From contig NZ_WYDQ01000001.1 of assembly GCF_024105635.1 (NCBI RefSeq), forward strand, positions 1,984,001 through 2,048,000: DNA of 64,000 nucleotides. Direction: 5' to 3'. The notes under the pieces were generated by a model. The model was not told where the DNA came from and ran no database searches. It saw only the letters and a program-made list of their open reading frames with translations. A program made the translations under genes and the position numbers. This stretch comes from Oceanicola sp. 502str15 (lineage in GTDB: Bacteria; Pseudomonadota; Alphaproteobacteria; Rhodobacterales; Rhodobacteraceae). This document shows, piece by piece, positions 8,748 to 17,173 of this stretch; the first letter of the stretch is position 1, and each line of letters opens with the position of its first letter.

Positions 8748-9493
8748 TGCGCGGGCTGCGCCTTGCCCTTGCCGCCCTCGCGGCGGTTGTCTCGGGCCTC
8801 GGCGCCGATGCGGGCGCGCTTGCGCAGGAGGTGCGGATCGGCACCGAAGCCGCCTTTCCGCCCTATACCTTCCGCGACCGGGCGGGCGAGCTGCGGGGGT
8901 TCGACATAGAACTCGGCAACGAGATCTGCCGCCGCAGCGGGCTGGAGTGCAAATGGGTGGTGAACGATTGGGAGAGCATCCTGCCCAATCTGCTCGACGG
9001 AAAATACGACGTGGTGATGGCCGGGATGGCCGTGACCGCCGAGCGGGCCCGAAGGGTGGCCTTTTCGCTCGGCTACGAGACCGGCAGCAACGCGGCCTCG
9101 GCCATTCTGGTGCGCAGCGGCGAGGCGACCTCAGACCTGCCCCGGGTCGGCGTACAGGGCGCGACGATTCACGAAGACTGGGCGCGGGCGATGGAGTTGC
9201 GGGTCTCGACCTACCCCACGCTGGTGGCCGCCGTTGAGGCGCTCTTTGCCGGCCGGGTCGACGAGGTGATGGGGCCAGAGGCCTTTCTGGCCGGTGTGGC
9301 TCGCAACGCCGGCGGCAGGGTCGAGCTGGCCGAGACCTTCGGCATCCCCTCGGGCGACACCGCAGCCGCCTTCCGCAAAGAAGACGTGGCGCTGCGCGAA
9401 ACATTCGATTCCGCCATTGCCGAGATGCTTGCCGATGGCAGCATCGCGGCGATGACAGACAAGTGGTTCCAGGCCGGGGACGGCACGGAATAA
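8747..9493 (+). CDS. ABC transporter periplasmic binding protein (SBP_bac_3), copy 1
   Basis: A 248-residue secreted binding protein with a signal peptide ending near GALA-QE (about residue 27). The mature part starts VRIGTEAAFPPYTF and contains FDIELGNEIC, then WESILPNLLDGKYDVVMAGM, the typical family-3 solute-binding order. A Cys pair (CRRSGLEC) is conserved with copy 2 and could form the disulfide seen in lysine/arginine/ornithine-binding proteins. It overlaps the ATPase stop by one base. A second paralogous binding protein follows 33 nt later, so one ABC core may serve two ligands. Confidence 0.9.
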   Translation: MRGLRLALAALAAVVSGLGADAGALAQEVRIGTEAAFPPYTFRDRAGELRGFDIELGNEICRRSGLECKWVVNDWESILPNLLDGKYDVVMAGMAVTAERARRVAFSLGYETGSNAASAILVRSGEATSDLPRVGVQGATIHEDWARAMELRVSTYPTLVAAVEALFAGRVDEVMGPEAFLAGVARNAGGRVELAETFGIPSGDTAAAFRKEDVALRETFDSAIAEMLADGSIAAMTDKWFQAGDGTE

Positions 9494-9526
9494 ACAACCA
9501 AAACAAGGACCAACGGGAGAAATCCA

Positions 9527-10264
9527 ATGATGAAATCCATCCTTACGCTGGGCACCGCCCTGGCCCTGACCGCGGGCGCGGCACTTGCCGAAAGCCACGC
9601 GATGACGGTGCGGATCGGCACCGAGGGCGCCTATGCGCCGTTCAACTTCATCAATGATGCCGGCGAGATCGACGGCTTCGAGAAGGAGCTGGGCGACGAG
9701 CTCTGCGTGCGCGCCGAGCTGACCTGCGAGTGGGTCAAGAACGACTGGGACAGCATCATCCCCAACCTCGTGTCCGGCAACTACGACATCATCATGGCCG
9801 GCATGAGCATCACGCCTGAGCGTGACGAGGTGATCGACTTCACCCAGAACTACACCCCGCCCTCCAACAGCGCCTATGCCGCTGCCTCCGAGGACGTGGA
9901 TCTTGAGGGCGGCGTGATTGCCGCGCAGACCGCCACCATCCAGGCCGCCCATGTGGCCGACGGCGGCGCGACCCTCCTCGAGTTCGCCACCCCCGAAGAG
10001 ACCGTGGCCGCCGTGCGCAACGGCGAGGCCGATGCCGTCTTTGCCGACAAGGACTACCTCGTGCCGCTGGTGGAAGAGAACGCCGAGTTGATGTTCGTGG
10101 GCGATGACGTGCCGCTGGGTGGCGGTGTGGGCGTGGGCCTGCGCGAGAGCGATGGCGAGCTGAAGGAAAAGCTCGATGCCGCCATCTCCTCGATGAAGGA
10201 AGACGGATCGCTGAACACGATGATCGTGAAGTGGTTCGGCGACGACGCCCAGGTTTACGAATAA
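9527..10264 (+). CDS. ABC transporter periplasmic binding protein (SBP_bac_3), copy 2
   Basis: A 245-residue secreted solute-binding protein. The signal peptide ends around residue 21 (AALA-ES). The mature sequence VRIGTEGAYAPFNF, FEKELGDELC and WDSIIPNLVSGNYDIIMAGM runs collinear with copy 1, including the Cys pair (CVRAELTC). Differences concentrate in the second half, where ligand contacts are expected. A GGGAGAAA ribosome binding site precedes the start, and a second Met follows immediately. A stable hairpin sits after the stop, a common device to keep binding-protein mRNA more abundant than permease mRNA. Confidence 0.92.
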   Translation: MMKSILTLGTALALTAGAALAESHAMTVRIGTEGAYAPFNFINDAGEIDGFEKELGDELCVRAELTCEWVKNDWDSIIPNLVSGNYDIIMAGMSITPERDEVIDFTQNYTPPSNSAYAAASEDVDLEGGVIAAQTATIQAAHVADGGATLLEFATPEETVAAVRNGEADAVFADKDYLVPLVEENAELMFVGDDVPLGGGVGVGLRESDGELKEKLDAAISSMKEDGSLNTMIVKWFGDDAQVYE

Positions 10265-10277
10265 GCCTGAAAGACAG

Positions 10278-10304
10278 GGGGCGGCCCGCCGCAAGGGCCG
10301 CCCC
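10278..10304 (+). terminator. Stem-loop between binding protein and permease
   Basis: A perfect 10-bp stem, GGGGCGGCCC (10278-10287) with GGGCCGCCCC (10295-10304), has a 7-base loop. There is no U-run, so it is likely an mRNA-stabilising or attenuating structure rather than a full terminator; the permease gene begins 12 nt later. Confidence 0.6.
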
Positions 10305-10315
10305 ACCCCGTCCCC

Positions 10316-11200
10316 ATGTTTGAATATTGCACCGATCCCGAAGCGCTGAGCGGCCTGACATGGCTGAGTTGCTACCTCACGACCGGGGTGCACTATTCTT
10401 TCTATGCCGCCTTCGGAAAGGTGCTGCTGCTGCTGGCGCTGGCCGCCCCTTCTGCCCTGCTGATGGGCTTTCTGGGGGCCATGGCCGCCCGCTCGCTGAT
10501 CGCGCCGCTGCGCTGGATCGGCAAGGGCTATATCTCGGTCGTCCGGGGCGTGCCGGATGTGGCCTTCTTCCTGTTTTTCGTGATCGCGCTCGATCAGGGC
10601 TTCGAGTGGGCGCGTCACAAGATCAAATGCCCGGAGTGGACCGAGCCGATCCGTCAGGGCAGCGATTTTCTGGTCTGCCCCGCCGCGAAGCTGCCGCTGG
10701 GCACTGCGCCGGAGTGGCAGCATGAGAGCTATGGCTTTCTGCTGGCGGTGCTGACCTTTGCCATCGTCTTCGGGGCCTTTGCGGCCAACGTGATTTTCGG
10801 GGCGATGAAGGCGGTGCCGCGGGCGCAGATGGAAACCGCCGAAGCCTATGGCATGAGTCGGCGTCAGGCCTTCTGGCGGGTGATGGTTCCGCAGATGTGG
10901 GTTTATGCGCTGCCGGGCCTTTCGAACACCTGGATGGTGCTGATCAAGGCCACGCCGCTGCTGTTCCTGCTCGGGATCGAGGATATCGTCTACTGGGCGC
11001 GGGAGCTGGGCGGAACCAAGACGGCGCGCTTCTCGGACTATCCGCATGGTGACTGGCGGATGTGGTACTTCCTCGCGCTGCTGGTCTTCTATCTCGGCTT
11101 CACCCGGATCTCGGAGGTGGTGCTGCGGCGGCTGAATGCGCGGCTTTCGCGCGGGCAGGCCACGGCTGCCGGGGAAGCACAGAGGAAGGCAAACGCATGA
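10316..11200 (+). CDS. ABC transporter permease (HisM/ArtQ-type), subunit 1
   Basis: A 294-residue inner-membrane permease of the polar amino-acid uptake family. Hydrophobic segments include KVLLLLALAAPSALLMGFL, VAFFLFFVIALD, YGFLLAVLTFAIVFGAFAANVI and YFLALLVFYLGF. The EAA loop reads METAEAYGMSRRQAFWRVMVPQMW, the contact site for the ATPase. A longer than usual periplasmic segment (about residues 100-135) contains two Cys. It pairs with the second permease downstream. The charged tail ends just before an 88-nt spacer, which is unusual between paired permeases. Confidence 0.92.
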   Translation: MFEYCTDPEALSGLTWLSCYLTTGVHYSFYAAFGKVLLLLALAAPSALLMGFLGAMAARSLIAPLRWIGKGYISVVRGVPDVAFFLFFVIALDQGFEWARHKIKCPEWTEPIRQGSDFLVCPAAKLPLGTAPEWQHESYGFLLAVLTFAIVFGAFAANVIFGAMKAVPRAQMETAEAYGMSRRQAFWRVMVPQMWVYALPGLSNTWMVLIKATPLLFLLGIEDIVYWARELGGTKTARFSDYPHGDWRMWYFLALLVFYLGFTRISEVVLRRLNARLSRGQATAAGEAQRKANA

Positions 11201-11288
11201 CGGAGCGCTCAAAATGCAACCGGGTGCCGCACGCAGTCGCTACGCGACCGCTTTCGCGCACGCGGTGCCTCCTGAGGAGGCCCCGGGC
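11201..11288. other. GC-rich spacer between the two permease genes
   Basis: This 88-nt gap separates two permeases that normally overlap or abut. It carries a small dyad (GTCGC-TAC-GCGAC near 11235) and the short direct repeats CGCACGC and GGTGCC. GAGGAGG at the end serves the second permease. I find no gene in it. Confidence 0.4.
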
Positions 11289-12095
11289 ATGAGTTGCGCA
11301 GAAACCATCGCCGATTACGCCTTCCGCTCGCTGGGCTATGGCGAGCGGCTCTTGCCGCGCAGTGACTTCACGCTGTGCCAGCATTTCGTGCTGATCGGCT
11401 CGGGGCTGTTCTGGAACGTCTACTTTGGCCTCGTGGCGCTCTGCTCGGGGTTCTTTCTGGCGATCGTGGTGGCGCTGGGGAAGGCCTCGGCCAACCCCTG
11501 GCTACGCAAGCCAGCGGAGTGGTTCATCCTGATCTTCCGGGGCACGCCCTTCTTCATCCAATGTTTCTTCGCCTATTTCGCCTTCCTGTCGCTGAAGAGC
11601 CAATACGCCTTCTTCGATGCCTTCACCTCGGCCTGGCTGGGGGCGGTGATCGTGCTGTTCCTGAACACCTCGGCCTATTCGGGCGAGATCTTCTATGGCG
11701 CGCTGCGTTCGATCCCCAAGGGCGATATCGAGGCGGCGGATGCCTATGGGCTGAGCGGCTGGCACCGGTTCCGGCGCATCACCTTTCCCACCATGCTGCG
11801 GCTCGGTTGGCCGGCCTATACCAATGAGGCGATCTTTCTGTTTCACACAACGACGCTGGTGTTTTTCAGCGGGTTTCCGGCACGCCAGCAGGCGGGAGAT
11901 GCGCTTTATTATGCCAGCTACTTTGCCGACAAGACCTTCAACCCCTTCATCCCCTACCCGATCCTCGCCTTCTATTTCATCCTGCTGACGCTCTGCATCA
12001 TCGGGGTCTACACGGTGATCGGGCGGCGGCTGAACCGGCATCTGCCGCAGGAGCGCCGGGTGAAATTCAAGCTGAGGCCGCAGTTGATCCGATGA
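11289..12095 (+). CDS. ABC transporter permease (HisQ/ArtM-type), subunit 2
   Basis: A 268-residue inner-membrane permease partner. Segments such as LFWNVYFGLVALCSGFFLAI, WFILIFRGTPFFIQCFFAYF and AVIVLFLNTSAYSGEIF match the family, and the EAA loop is IEAADAYGLSGWHRFRRITFP. The RGTP motif near the second helix is typical of polar amino-acid permeases. I chose the ATG at 11289 because GAGGAGG lies upstream; the longer frame overlaps the first permease. The stop overlaps the next gene's start (ATGA), tying the transporter to the glutamine-synthetase-like enzyme. Confidence 0.92.
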   Translation: MSCAETIADYAFRSLGYGERLLPRSDFTLCQHFVLIGSGLFWNVYFGLVALCSGFFLAIVVALGKASANPWLRKPAEWFILIFRGTPFFIQCFFAYFAFLSLKSQYAFFDAFTSAWLGAVIVLFLNTSAYSGEIFYGALRSIPKGDIEAADAYGLSGWHRFRRITFPTMLRLGWPAYTNEAIFLFHTTTLVFFSGFPARQQAGDALYYASYFADKTFNPFIPYPILAFYFILLTLCIIGVYTVIGRRLNRHLPQERRVKFKLRPQLIR

Positions 12096-13396
12096 GCGAG
12101 ACGATACGGTTTGGCGCGGTTGACCTGAACGGTCAGGCGCGGGGAAAGCGGGTGCCTGCGAGCTATGCGGAGAAGCTGGAGAGCGGGGTGGCGCGGCTGC
12201 CTTTGAGCGTGCTCAACGTAGATCTCTGGGGCGAGGACATTGCCGACAGCCCGCTGGTCTTCAAGAGCGGTGATCGGGACGGCGTGCTGCGCCCCTCGCC
12301 GCGCGGGCCGCTGGCGCTGCCGTGGATCGACCGGCCGAGCGAGCTGTGGCTGATGCGGATGCACCTGCAGGATGGCGCGCCCTTCGAGGGCTGCCCGCAG
12401 CGGGCGCTGGGGCGGGTGCTGGAGCGCTACGCGGCGAAGGGCTGGCGGGTGGAGGCGGCCTTCGAGATGGAGTTTCATCTGCTCGATGATGTCGACGGTA
12501 CGCTGGCCGCGCCGATCAGCCCGCGCACGGGGCGCAGGGTGCGGCGGGCGGATGTGAATTCGCTGCTGGGGCTTGATGCCTTCGATGATTTCTTCACCGA
12601 TCTCTACGATGGCTGCGAGGCCATGGGCATTCCGGCAGAGGCGGCGATTTCGGAGGCCGGGGTGGGGCAGTTCGAGCTGTCGCTGACCCATGAGGAGGCC
12701 AGCCGCGCCGCCGAGAGCGCATGGGCCTTCAAACAGCTCGCGCGGGGGCTGGCGCGGCGGCATGACATGGCTGCGAGCTTCATGGCCAAGCCTTTCGAGG
12801 ATGACACCGGCAACGGGCTGCATGTGCATTTCTCGGTGCTCGACGAAGAGGGGCGCAACGTGTTCGACGATGGCTCGGAGCAGGGCAACGATCTGCTGCG
12901 CAGTGCCGTGGCCGGGTGCCTTGCCGCCCTGCCCTCCTCCATGCTGATCTTCGCGCCCCACGCCAACAGCTACGAGCGGCTGGTGCCCGGCGCCCATGCC
13001 CCGGTTCAGGCAAGCTGGGCCTATGAGAACCGCACCGCCGCGATCCGCATTCCGGCGGCGCCGGGCAAGGCGCGGCGGATCGAGCACCGGGTTGCCGGGG
13101 GCGATGCGAACCCCTTCCTGCATCTGGCCGCCGTGCTCGGGGCCGCGATGAACGGGATGGAGGCGGGCGCGGTACCGCCCGAGCCGATCAAGGGCAATGC
13201 CTACGAGCAGGACCTGCCGCAACTTCCGACCGATTGGGAGAGCGCGATAGATGCCTTCGACGAGAGCCCGGAGATTGCCGAGATCTTCCACCCCCGGCTG
13301 ATCGACTGCTTCACCCGCACCAAGCGGCAGGAGCTGAAACGTTGCGAGGGGCTGGCGCGGGACGATCTGGTGCTGCTCTGTCTGGAAACGGTGTGA
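12092..13396 (+). CDS. Glutamine-synthetase-family gamma-glutamyl-amine ligase, copy 1
   Basis: A 434-residue enzyme of the GlnA/PuuA superfamily, expected to ligate glutamate to a primary amine with ATP. Metal and substrate blocks are visible: FEMEFHLL, ISEAGVGQFELS, NGLHVHFSV and YENRTAAIRIP. The N-terminal beta-grasp region is short and starts with FGAVDLNGQARGKRVPA, as in PuuA-like proteins. Its start overlaps the permease stop by four bases, so uptake and ligation are translationally coupled. It is only distantly related to the second copy at 14350, which suggests different amine or acyl substrates. Confidence 0.85.
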   Translation: MSETIRFGAVDLNGQARGKRVPASYAEKLESGVARLPLSVLNVDLWGEDIADSPLVFKSGDRDGVLRPSPRGPLALPWIDRPSELWLMRMHLQDGAPFEGCPQRALGRVLERYAAKGWRVEAAFEMEFHLLDDVDGTLAAPISPRTGRRVRRADVNSLLGLDAFDDFFTDLYDGCEAMGIPAEAAISEAGVGQFELSLTHEEASRAAESAWAFKQLARGLARRHDMAASFMAKPFEDDTGNGLHVHFSVLDEEGRNVFDDGSEQGNDLLRSAVAGCLAALPSSMLIFAPHANSYERLVPGAHAPVQASWAYENRTAAIRIPAAPGKARRIEHRVAGGDANPFLHLAAVLGAAMNGMEAGAVPPEPIKGNAYEQDLPQLPTDWESAIDAFDESPEIAEIFHPRLIDCFTRTKRQELKRCEGLARDDLVLLCLETV

Positions 13397-13407
13397 GCTG
13401 AGCGCGA

Positions 13408-13546
13408 GCCGTGCAGCGCCGTCCCGTGGGGTGGCGCATACAACGGACGTCAGGGGCATTTTATGGAGCAGTGGTCATCTGACCTTCGAGGGAAGAGCTT
13501 GCATCACCGAAGCGCCGCCCCGGGGGACGGGACGGCGCTGCACGGC
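13408..13546. repeat. Long inverted repeat inside the amine operon
   Basis: GCCGTGCAGCGCCGTCCC (13408-13425) is repeated as its perfect reverse complement at 13529-13546. The pairing continues inward with gaps (GTGGGGTGGCGC against GCGCCGCCCC). The roughly 100-nt interior holds a small dyad, GGTCA-TCT-GACC. The element lies between the first ligase and the amidotransferase and contains no open frame of note. It could be a palindromic repeat or an mRNA processing structure. Confidence 0.7.
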
Positions 13547-13657
13547 GCCTTCGGCTTGAATCCGTGCAGGGACGCGCTTGTAACGACGGCCCACCAACAC
13601 CGCTTGCGGCCCTGAGCGCCGAAGAATACCGTCGCTCCCAACTAATAGGAGGCCCCC

Positions 13658-14353
13658 ATGCTCATCGGCATTCTGCAATGCGGCCACTGCCCGCCCGAGC
13701 TTCAGCCCCATGTGGGCGACTACCCTGCCATGTTCGAGAAGCTGCTGGCGGGCCATGGCTTTGACTTCGCCAACTGGGCGGTTTGCGACATGGAGTTTCC
13801 AAATTCGATCGACGCCGCCGATGGCTGGCTGATCACCGGCTCGCGCTACGGTGTTTATGAGGATCATCCGTGGATCGAGCCGCTGGAGCAGATCATCCGG
13901 GCGATCTACCTTGCGCCCAAGCCGCTGGTGGGCATCTGCTTTGGCCATCAGATCATCGCGCAGGCGCTTGGTGGCAAGGTCGAGAAGAGCGACAAGGGCT
14001 GGGGCGTGGGCCGGATGGAATACACCTGGGGCAACGAAGTTGTGGCGCTGAACGCCTGGCATCAGGACCAGGTGATCGAGCCACCGAAGGAGGCCTCGAC
14101 CATTTCGGCCAACAAGTTCTGCGACCATGCGGCGCTGATGTATGGCGACCGGGTGCTGAGCGTGCAGGCGCACCCCGAGTTTGGCCGCGAGATGATGCAG
14201 GGCCTGATCAACGTGCGCGGGGCCGCTGTGCCCGAGGCACGGCTGGCCTATGCGCAGAAGGCGCTGGATGCGCCGGTCGACAACGCCCGCCTTGGCAATG
14301 ACATTGCGGATTTTTTCAAAGCGAAGCGCGAGTGGCAGGAGAGCCCTGAATGA
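13658..14353 (+). CDS. Class I glutamine amidotransferase / gamma-glutamyl hydrolase
   Basis: A 231-residue triad-type amidotransferase domain. The nucleophile elbow is GICFGHQ and the His/Glu pair is in VQAHPEF. There is no synthetase domain attached. In a gamma-glutamyl-amine pathway such an enzyme would release the product amino acid from its gamma-glutamyl carrier, as PuuD does, although PuuD itself differs in sequence. TAATAGGAGG precedes the ATG. The stop overlaps the next ligase start (ATGA), so the two are coupled. Transfer of an amino group to a partner enzyme is an alternative role. Confidence 0.82.
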   Translation: MLIGILQCGHCPPELQPHVGDYPAMFEKLLAGHGFDFANWAVCDMEFPNSIDAADGWLITGSRYGVYEDHPWIEPLEQIIRAIYLAPKPLVGICFGHQIIAQALGGKVEKSDKGWGVGRMEYTWGNEVVALNAWHQDQVIEPPKEASTISANKFCDHAALMYGDRVLSVQAHPEFGREMMQGLINVRGAAVPEARLAYAQKALDAPVDNARLGNDIADFFKAKREWQESPE

Positions 14354-15705
14354 ACGATTTCCGTGAGCATCTGCCCGAGGCCGCCCGTGCCTACCTCGAT
14401 GGCCGCAGGCTGGACGAGGTGGAGTGCATCGTGGGCGATCTGGCCGGCGTGGCGCGGGGCAAGGCGGCTCCGGCCTCCAAGTTTGCCCGGCAGAGCCACT
14501 TCTACCTGCCGAACTCGATCTTTCAGCAGACCATCACCGGCGAATGGGCAGACCTCGAAGATCAGCCCTTCACCGAGCCCGACATGGTGCTGACCCCCGA
14601 TTATGCCACCGCCACGGCGGCGCCCTGGACTGCCGACATCACGCTTCAGGTGATCCACGACATCAACGACCAGCAGGGCAACCCGGTGCCGGTGGCCCCG
14701 CGCAACGTGCTCAAGAAGGTGGTGGCGCTCTACGAGGAGCTGGGGCTGACGCCGGTGGTGGCGCCGGAGATGGAATTCTACCTCGTTGCCCCCAACATCG
14801 ACCCCGGCCACGAGATCGAGCCGCCGATGGGCCGGACCGGCCGCCGCGCCGCTGCCCGTCAGGCCTATTCGATGGCCGCGATCGACGAATACGGCACGGT
14901 GATCGACGACATCTATGATTTTGCCGAGGCCATGGGCTTCGAGATCGACGGCATCCTTCAGGAGGGCGGCGCGGGCCAGATCGAGATGAACATGCGCCAT
15001 GGCGACCCGGTGCTGCTGGCCGACGAGATCTTCTACTTCAAGCGGATGATCCGCGAGGCCGCCTTCCGGCACGACTGCTATGCGACCTTCATGGCCAAGC
15101 CGATTCAGGACGAGCCGGGCAGCGCGATGCACATTCACCATTCGGTGGTGGATGCGAAGACGGGTGCGAACATCTTTTCGGACGCGAACGGCATCGAGAG
15201 CGAGGCCTTTGGCCACTTCATCAGCGGGCTCCAGCGCTACATGCCCAGCGCGATTGCCGTGATTGCGCCCTACGTCAACAGCTACCGCCGCTACGTGCCC
15301 GACTACTCCGCGCCGATCAACCTCGAGTGGGGCCGCGACAACCGCACCACGGGCCTGCGCGTGCCGGTCTCCGGGCCCGAGGCGCGGCGGATCGAGAACC
15401 GCCTGCCGGGGATGGATTGCAACCCCTACCTCGGCATCGCCGCCTCGCTGGCCTGCGGGCTGCTCGGCCTGCGGGAAAAGCTCCCGCCCCGGGCCGAAGC
15501 GACCTCGGAGGCCTACACGGCAGAGGCGGAGGTGCCCACGACGCTGGGTGAGGCGCTGGAGCTGTTTGATGCCGACACGGCGCTGAAGGAAGTGTTGGGC
15601 GAGGAGTTTGCCAAGGTCTACCTCGCGGTCAAGCGCTTGGAATACAAGGGTTTCATGCAGGTGATCTCGCCATGGGAGCGTGAGCACCTGCTGCTGAACG
15701 TATGA
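14350..15705 (+). CDS. Glutamine-synthetase-family gamma-glutamylputrescine synthetase-like ligase, copy 2
   Basis: A 451-residue GlnA/PuuA-superfamily ligase. It shows APEMEFYLV, LQEGGAGQIEMNM, GSAMHIHHSV and WGRDNRTTGLRVPVSG, and ends with YKGFMQVISPWEREHLL, which strongly recalls PuuA. It would form a gamma-glutamyl-amide from an amine, ATP and glutamate. It overlaps the amidotransferase upstream and the FAD oxidoreductase downstream by four bases each. The cluster thus encodes ligation, oxidation and hydrolysis in a coupled string. The true amine (putrescine, cadaverine, ethanolamine or other) cannot be decided from sequence. Confidence 0.88.
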   Translation: MNDFREHLPEAARAYLDGRRLDEVECIVGDLAGVARGKAAPASKFARQSHFYLPNSIFQQTITGEWADLEDQPFTEPDMVLTPDYATATAAPWTADITLQVIHDINDQQGNPVPVAPRNVLKKVVALYEELGLTPVVAPEMEFYLVAPNIDPGHEIEPPMGRTGRRAAARQAYSMAAIDEYGTVIDDIYDFAEAMGFEIDGILQEGGAGQIEMNMRHGDPVLLADEIFYFKRMIREAAFRHDCYATFMAKPIQDEPGSAMHIHHSVVDAKTGANIFSDANGIESEAFGHFISGLQRYMPSAIAVIAPYVNSYRRYVPDYSAPINLEWGRDNRTTGLRVPVSGPEARRIENRLPGMDCNPYLGIAASLACGLLGLREKLPPRAEATSEAYTAEAEVPTTLGEALELFDADTALKEVLGEEFAKVYLAVKRLEYKGFMQVISPWEREHLLLNV

Positions 15706-17009
15706 GGCTGCTCTACGCCAACGGAACGCGCGGGGAGCACACCGGCAGTTGGTACGCCGCCAGCGCCGAGGCCCCCGGCCCCTACCCCGCGCTGAAGGGC
15801 GAGGTCACGGCCGATGTGGCCGTGGTGGGCGGCGGGTTTACCGGGCTGTCGGCGGCGCTGCATCTGGCGCGGGCCGGGGCGAAGGTGGTGCTGGTAGAGG
15901 CACAGCGGGTTGGCTGGGGCGCCTCGGGGCGCAACGGCGGGCAGGTCGCGCCGGGGCTGAACATGCATCAGGACGCGCTGGAATCGAAGCTGGGGCGGCA
16001 GGCCGCAGAGGGCTACTGGCGGATTGGGCTGGAGGCGGTGGCGCTGGTGCGCAAGCTGGTGGAGGAGCTTGCGCCCGAGGCCGATTGGCAGCCCGGCGTG
16101 CTGCACAGCTTCTGGCAGGAGGGTGAGGCGCGGGAGGCGGCGGGCTATGCCGAGTTTCTGCGCCGCGAGTACGGCCATGACACGCTGGAGGTGCTCGACA
16201 CCCCCGGCGTGCGCGGCTTCGTGGCCAGCGAGGCCTACAGGGGCGGTGTGGTGGACTGGACGGCCGGGCACATCCATCCGCTGGCCTATGCCTTCGGCCT
16301 CGCGCGCGGCGCGGTGGCGGCGGGGGCCGCGTTGCACGAGATGAGCGAAGTGCACCGGGTTGCGCCGGAGGGCGGCAAGGTGCTGGTGGCAACCGATCGC
16401 GGGCGGGTGTTGGCGGACCATGTGATTTTGGGCTGCAACGGCTACATGGAGGGGCTGGCGCCGAAGGTTCAGGCGCGGGTCATGCCGATCAACAACTACG
16501 TGGTGGCAACCGAGCCGCTGGGCGCGCGGGCGGCGGAGGTGATGCCGAAGAACGTGGCGGTGGCCGACAGCAAGTTTGTCATCAACTACTTCCGGCTTTC
16601 GGGGGACGGGCGGCTGATCTTTGGCGGCGGCGAGAGCTATGGCTACAAGTTTCCGGCCGATATTGCCGCCAAGGTGAGAAAGCCGCTGGAGCAGGTGTTT
16701 CCGCAGCTTGAGGGCGTGAGGATCACCCATGGTTGGGGCGGCACGCTGGGGATCACGGTGAAGCGGGTGCCGGCGTTCATGCGGGTTGCGCCCGGGGTGA
16801 TGGCCGCCGGCGGATATTCGGGGCACGGGGTGGCGCTGGCGAGCAAGGCGGGCGAGATCATGGCCCGCGCGGTGGGCGGCGATGCGGCGGATTTCGACCT
16901 GATGGCCCGGCTCCCTGCCCCGCCCTTCCCCGGCGGGCCGCTGCTGCGCACGCCGATCACCACGGCGGCGATGATGTGGTATGCGATGCGCGACCGGCTC
17001 GGGGTGTAG
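15702..17009 (+). CDS. FAD-dependent amine oxidoreductase, PuuB/DadA type
   Basis: A 435-residue flavoprotein. The dinucleotide-binding loop VVGGGFTGLS is at residues 41-50, followed by the glutamate-ending strand VVLVEA. GWGASGRNGGQVAPG is a signature of gamma-glutamylputrescine oxidase and related DadA-like enzymes. A late GWGGTLGITVKRVP block and AGGYSGHGVALAS close the FAD site. It should oxidise the gamma-glutamyl-amine to an aldehyde with release of ammonia. It overlaps the upstream ligase by four bases and is the last gene of the run before a 164-nt regulatory gap. Confidence 0.9.
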   Translation: MRLLYANGTRGEHTGSWYAASAEAPGPYPALKGEVTADVAVVGGGFTGLSAALHLARAGAKVVLVEAQRVGWGASGRNGGQVAPGLNMHQDALESKLGRQAAEGYWRIGLEAVALVRKLVEELAPEADWQPGVLHSFWQEGEAREAAGYAEFLRREYGHDTLEVLDTPGVRGFVASEAYRGGVVDWTAGHIHPLAYAFGLARGAVAAGAALHEMSEVHRVAPEGGKVLVATDRGRVLADHVILGCNGYMEGLAPKVQARVMPINNYVVATEPLGARAAEVMPKNVAVADSKFVINYFRLSGDGRLIFGGGESYGYKFPADIAAKVRKPLEQVFPQLEGVRITHGWGGTLGITVKRVPAFMRVAPGVMAAGGYSGHGVALASKAGEIMARAVGGDAADFDLMARLPAPPFPGGPLLRTPITTAAMMWYAMRDRLGV

Positions 17010-17114
17010 GGCCTGCCCGGCGCGCGCCCGGCAGCGCCGCCCTGCCCGGCTTCTGGCAGAACATCTTCCTACCCACGACTCTGTTATCGAAATTTCACTT
17101 GGGCGGCGGATCGC

Positions 17115-17159
17115 TTTCAGCTACATAATTCCTGAAAGAGCATTTCAGAAAAGCTGAAA
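17115..17159. promoter_or_regulatory. Phased CTGAAA/TTTCAG half-sites before the DegT-type gene
   Basis: Half-sites lie at 17115-17120 (TTTCAG), 17132-17137 (CTGAAA), 17143-17148 (TTTCAG) and 17154-17159 (CTGAAA). The last three are exactly 11 bp apart and alternate in orientation. The final one ends next to the GAGGAG ribosome binding site. A related CTGAAAGCTTTC lies at 19613-19624 in the divergent region of the LysR and class III aminotransferase genes. This suggests one regulator, possibly that LysR protein, for both. Confidence 0.5.
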
Positions 17160-17173
17160 GAGGAGAGCAGACC

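Noticed and set aside
9131..11212. 693-residue minus-strand open frame over the binding-protein and permease genes
   Set aside because: Shadow frame caused by GC-rich codon bias; the plus-strand genes have motifs, signal peptides and ribosome binding sites.
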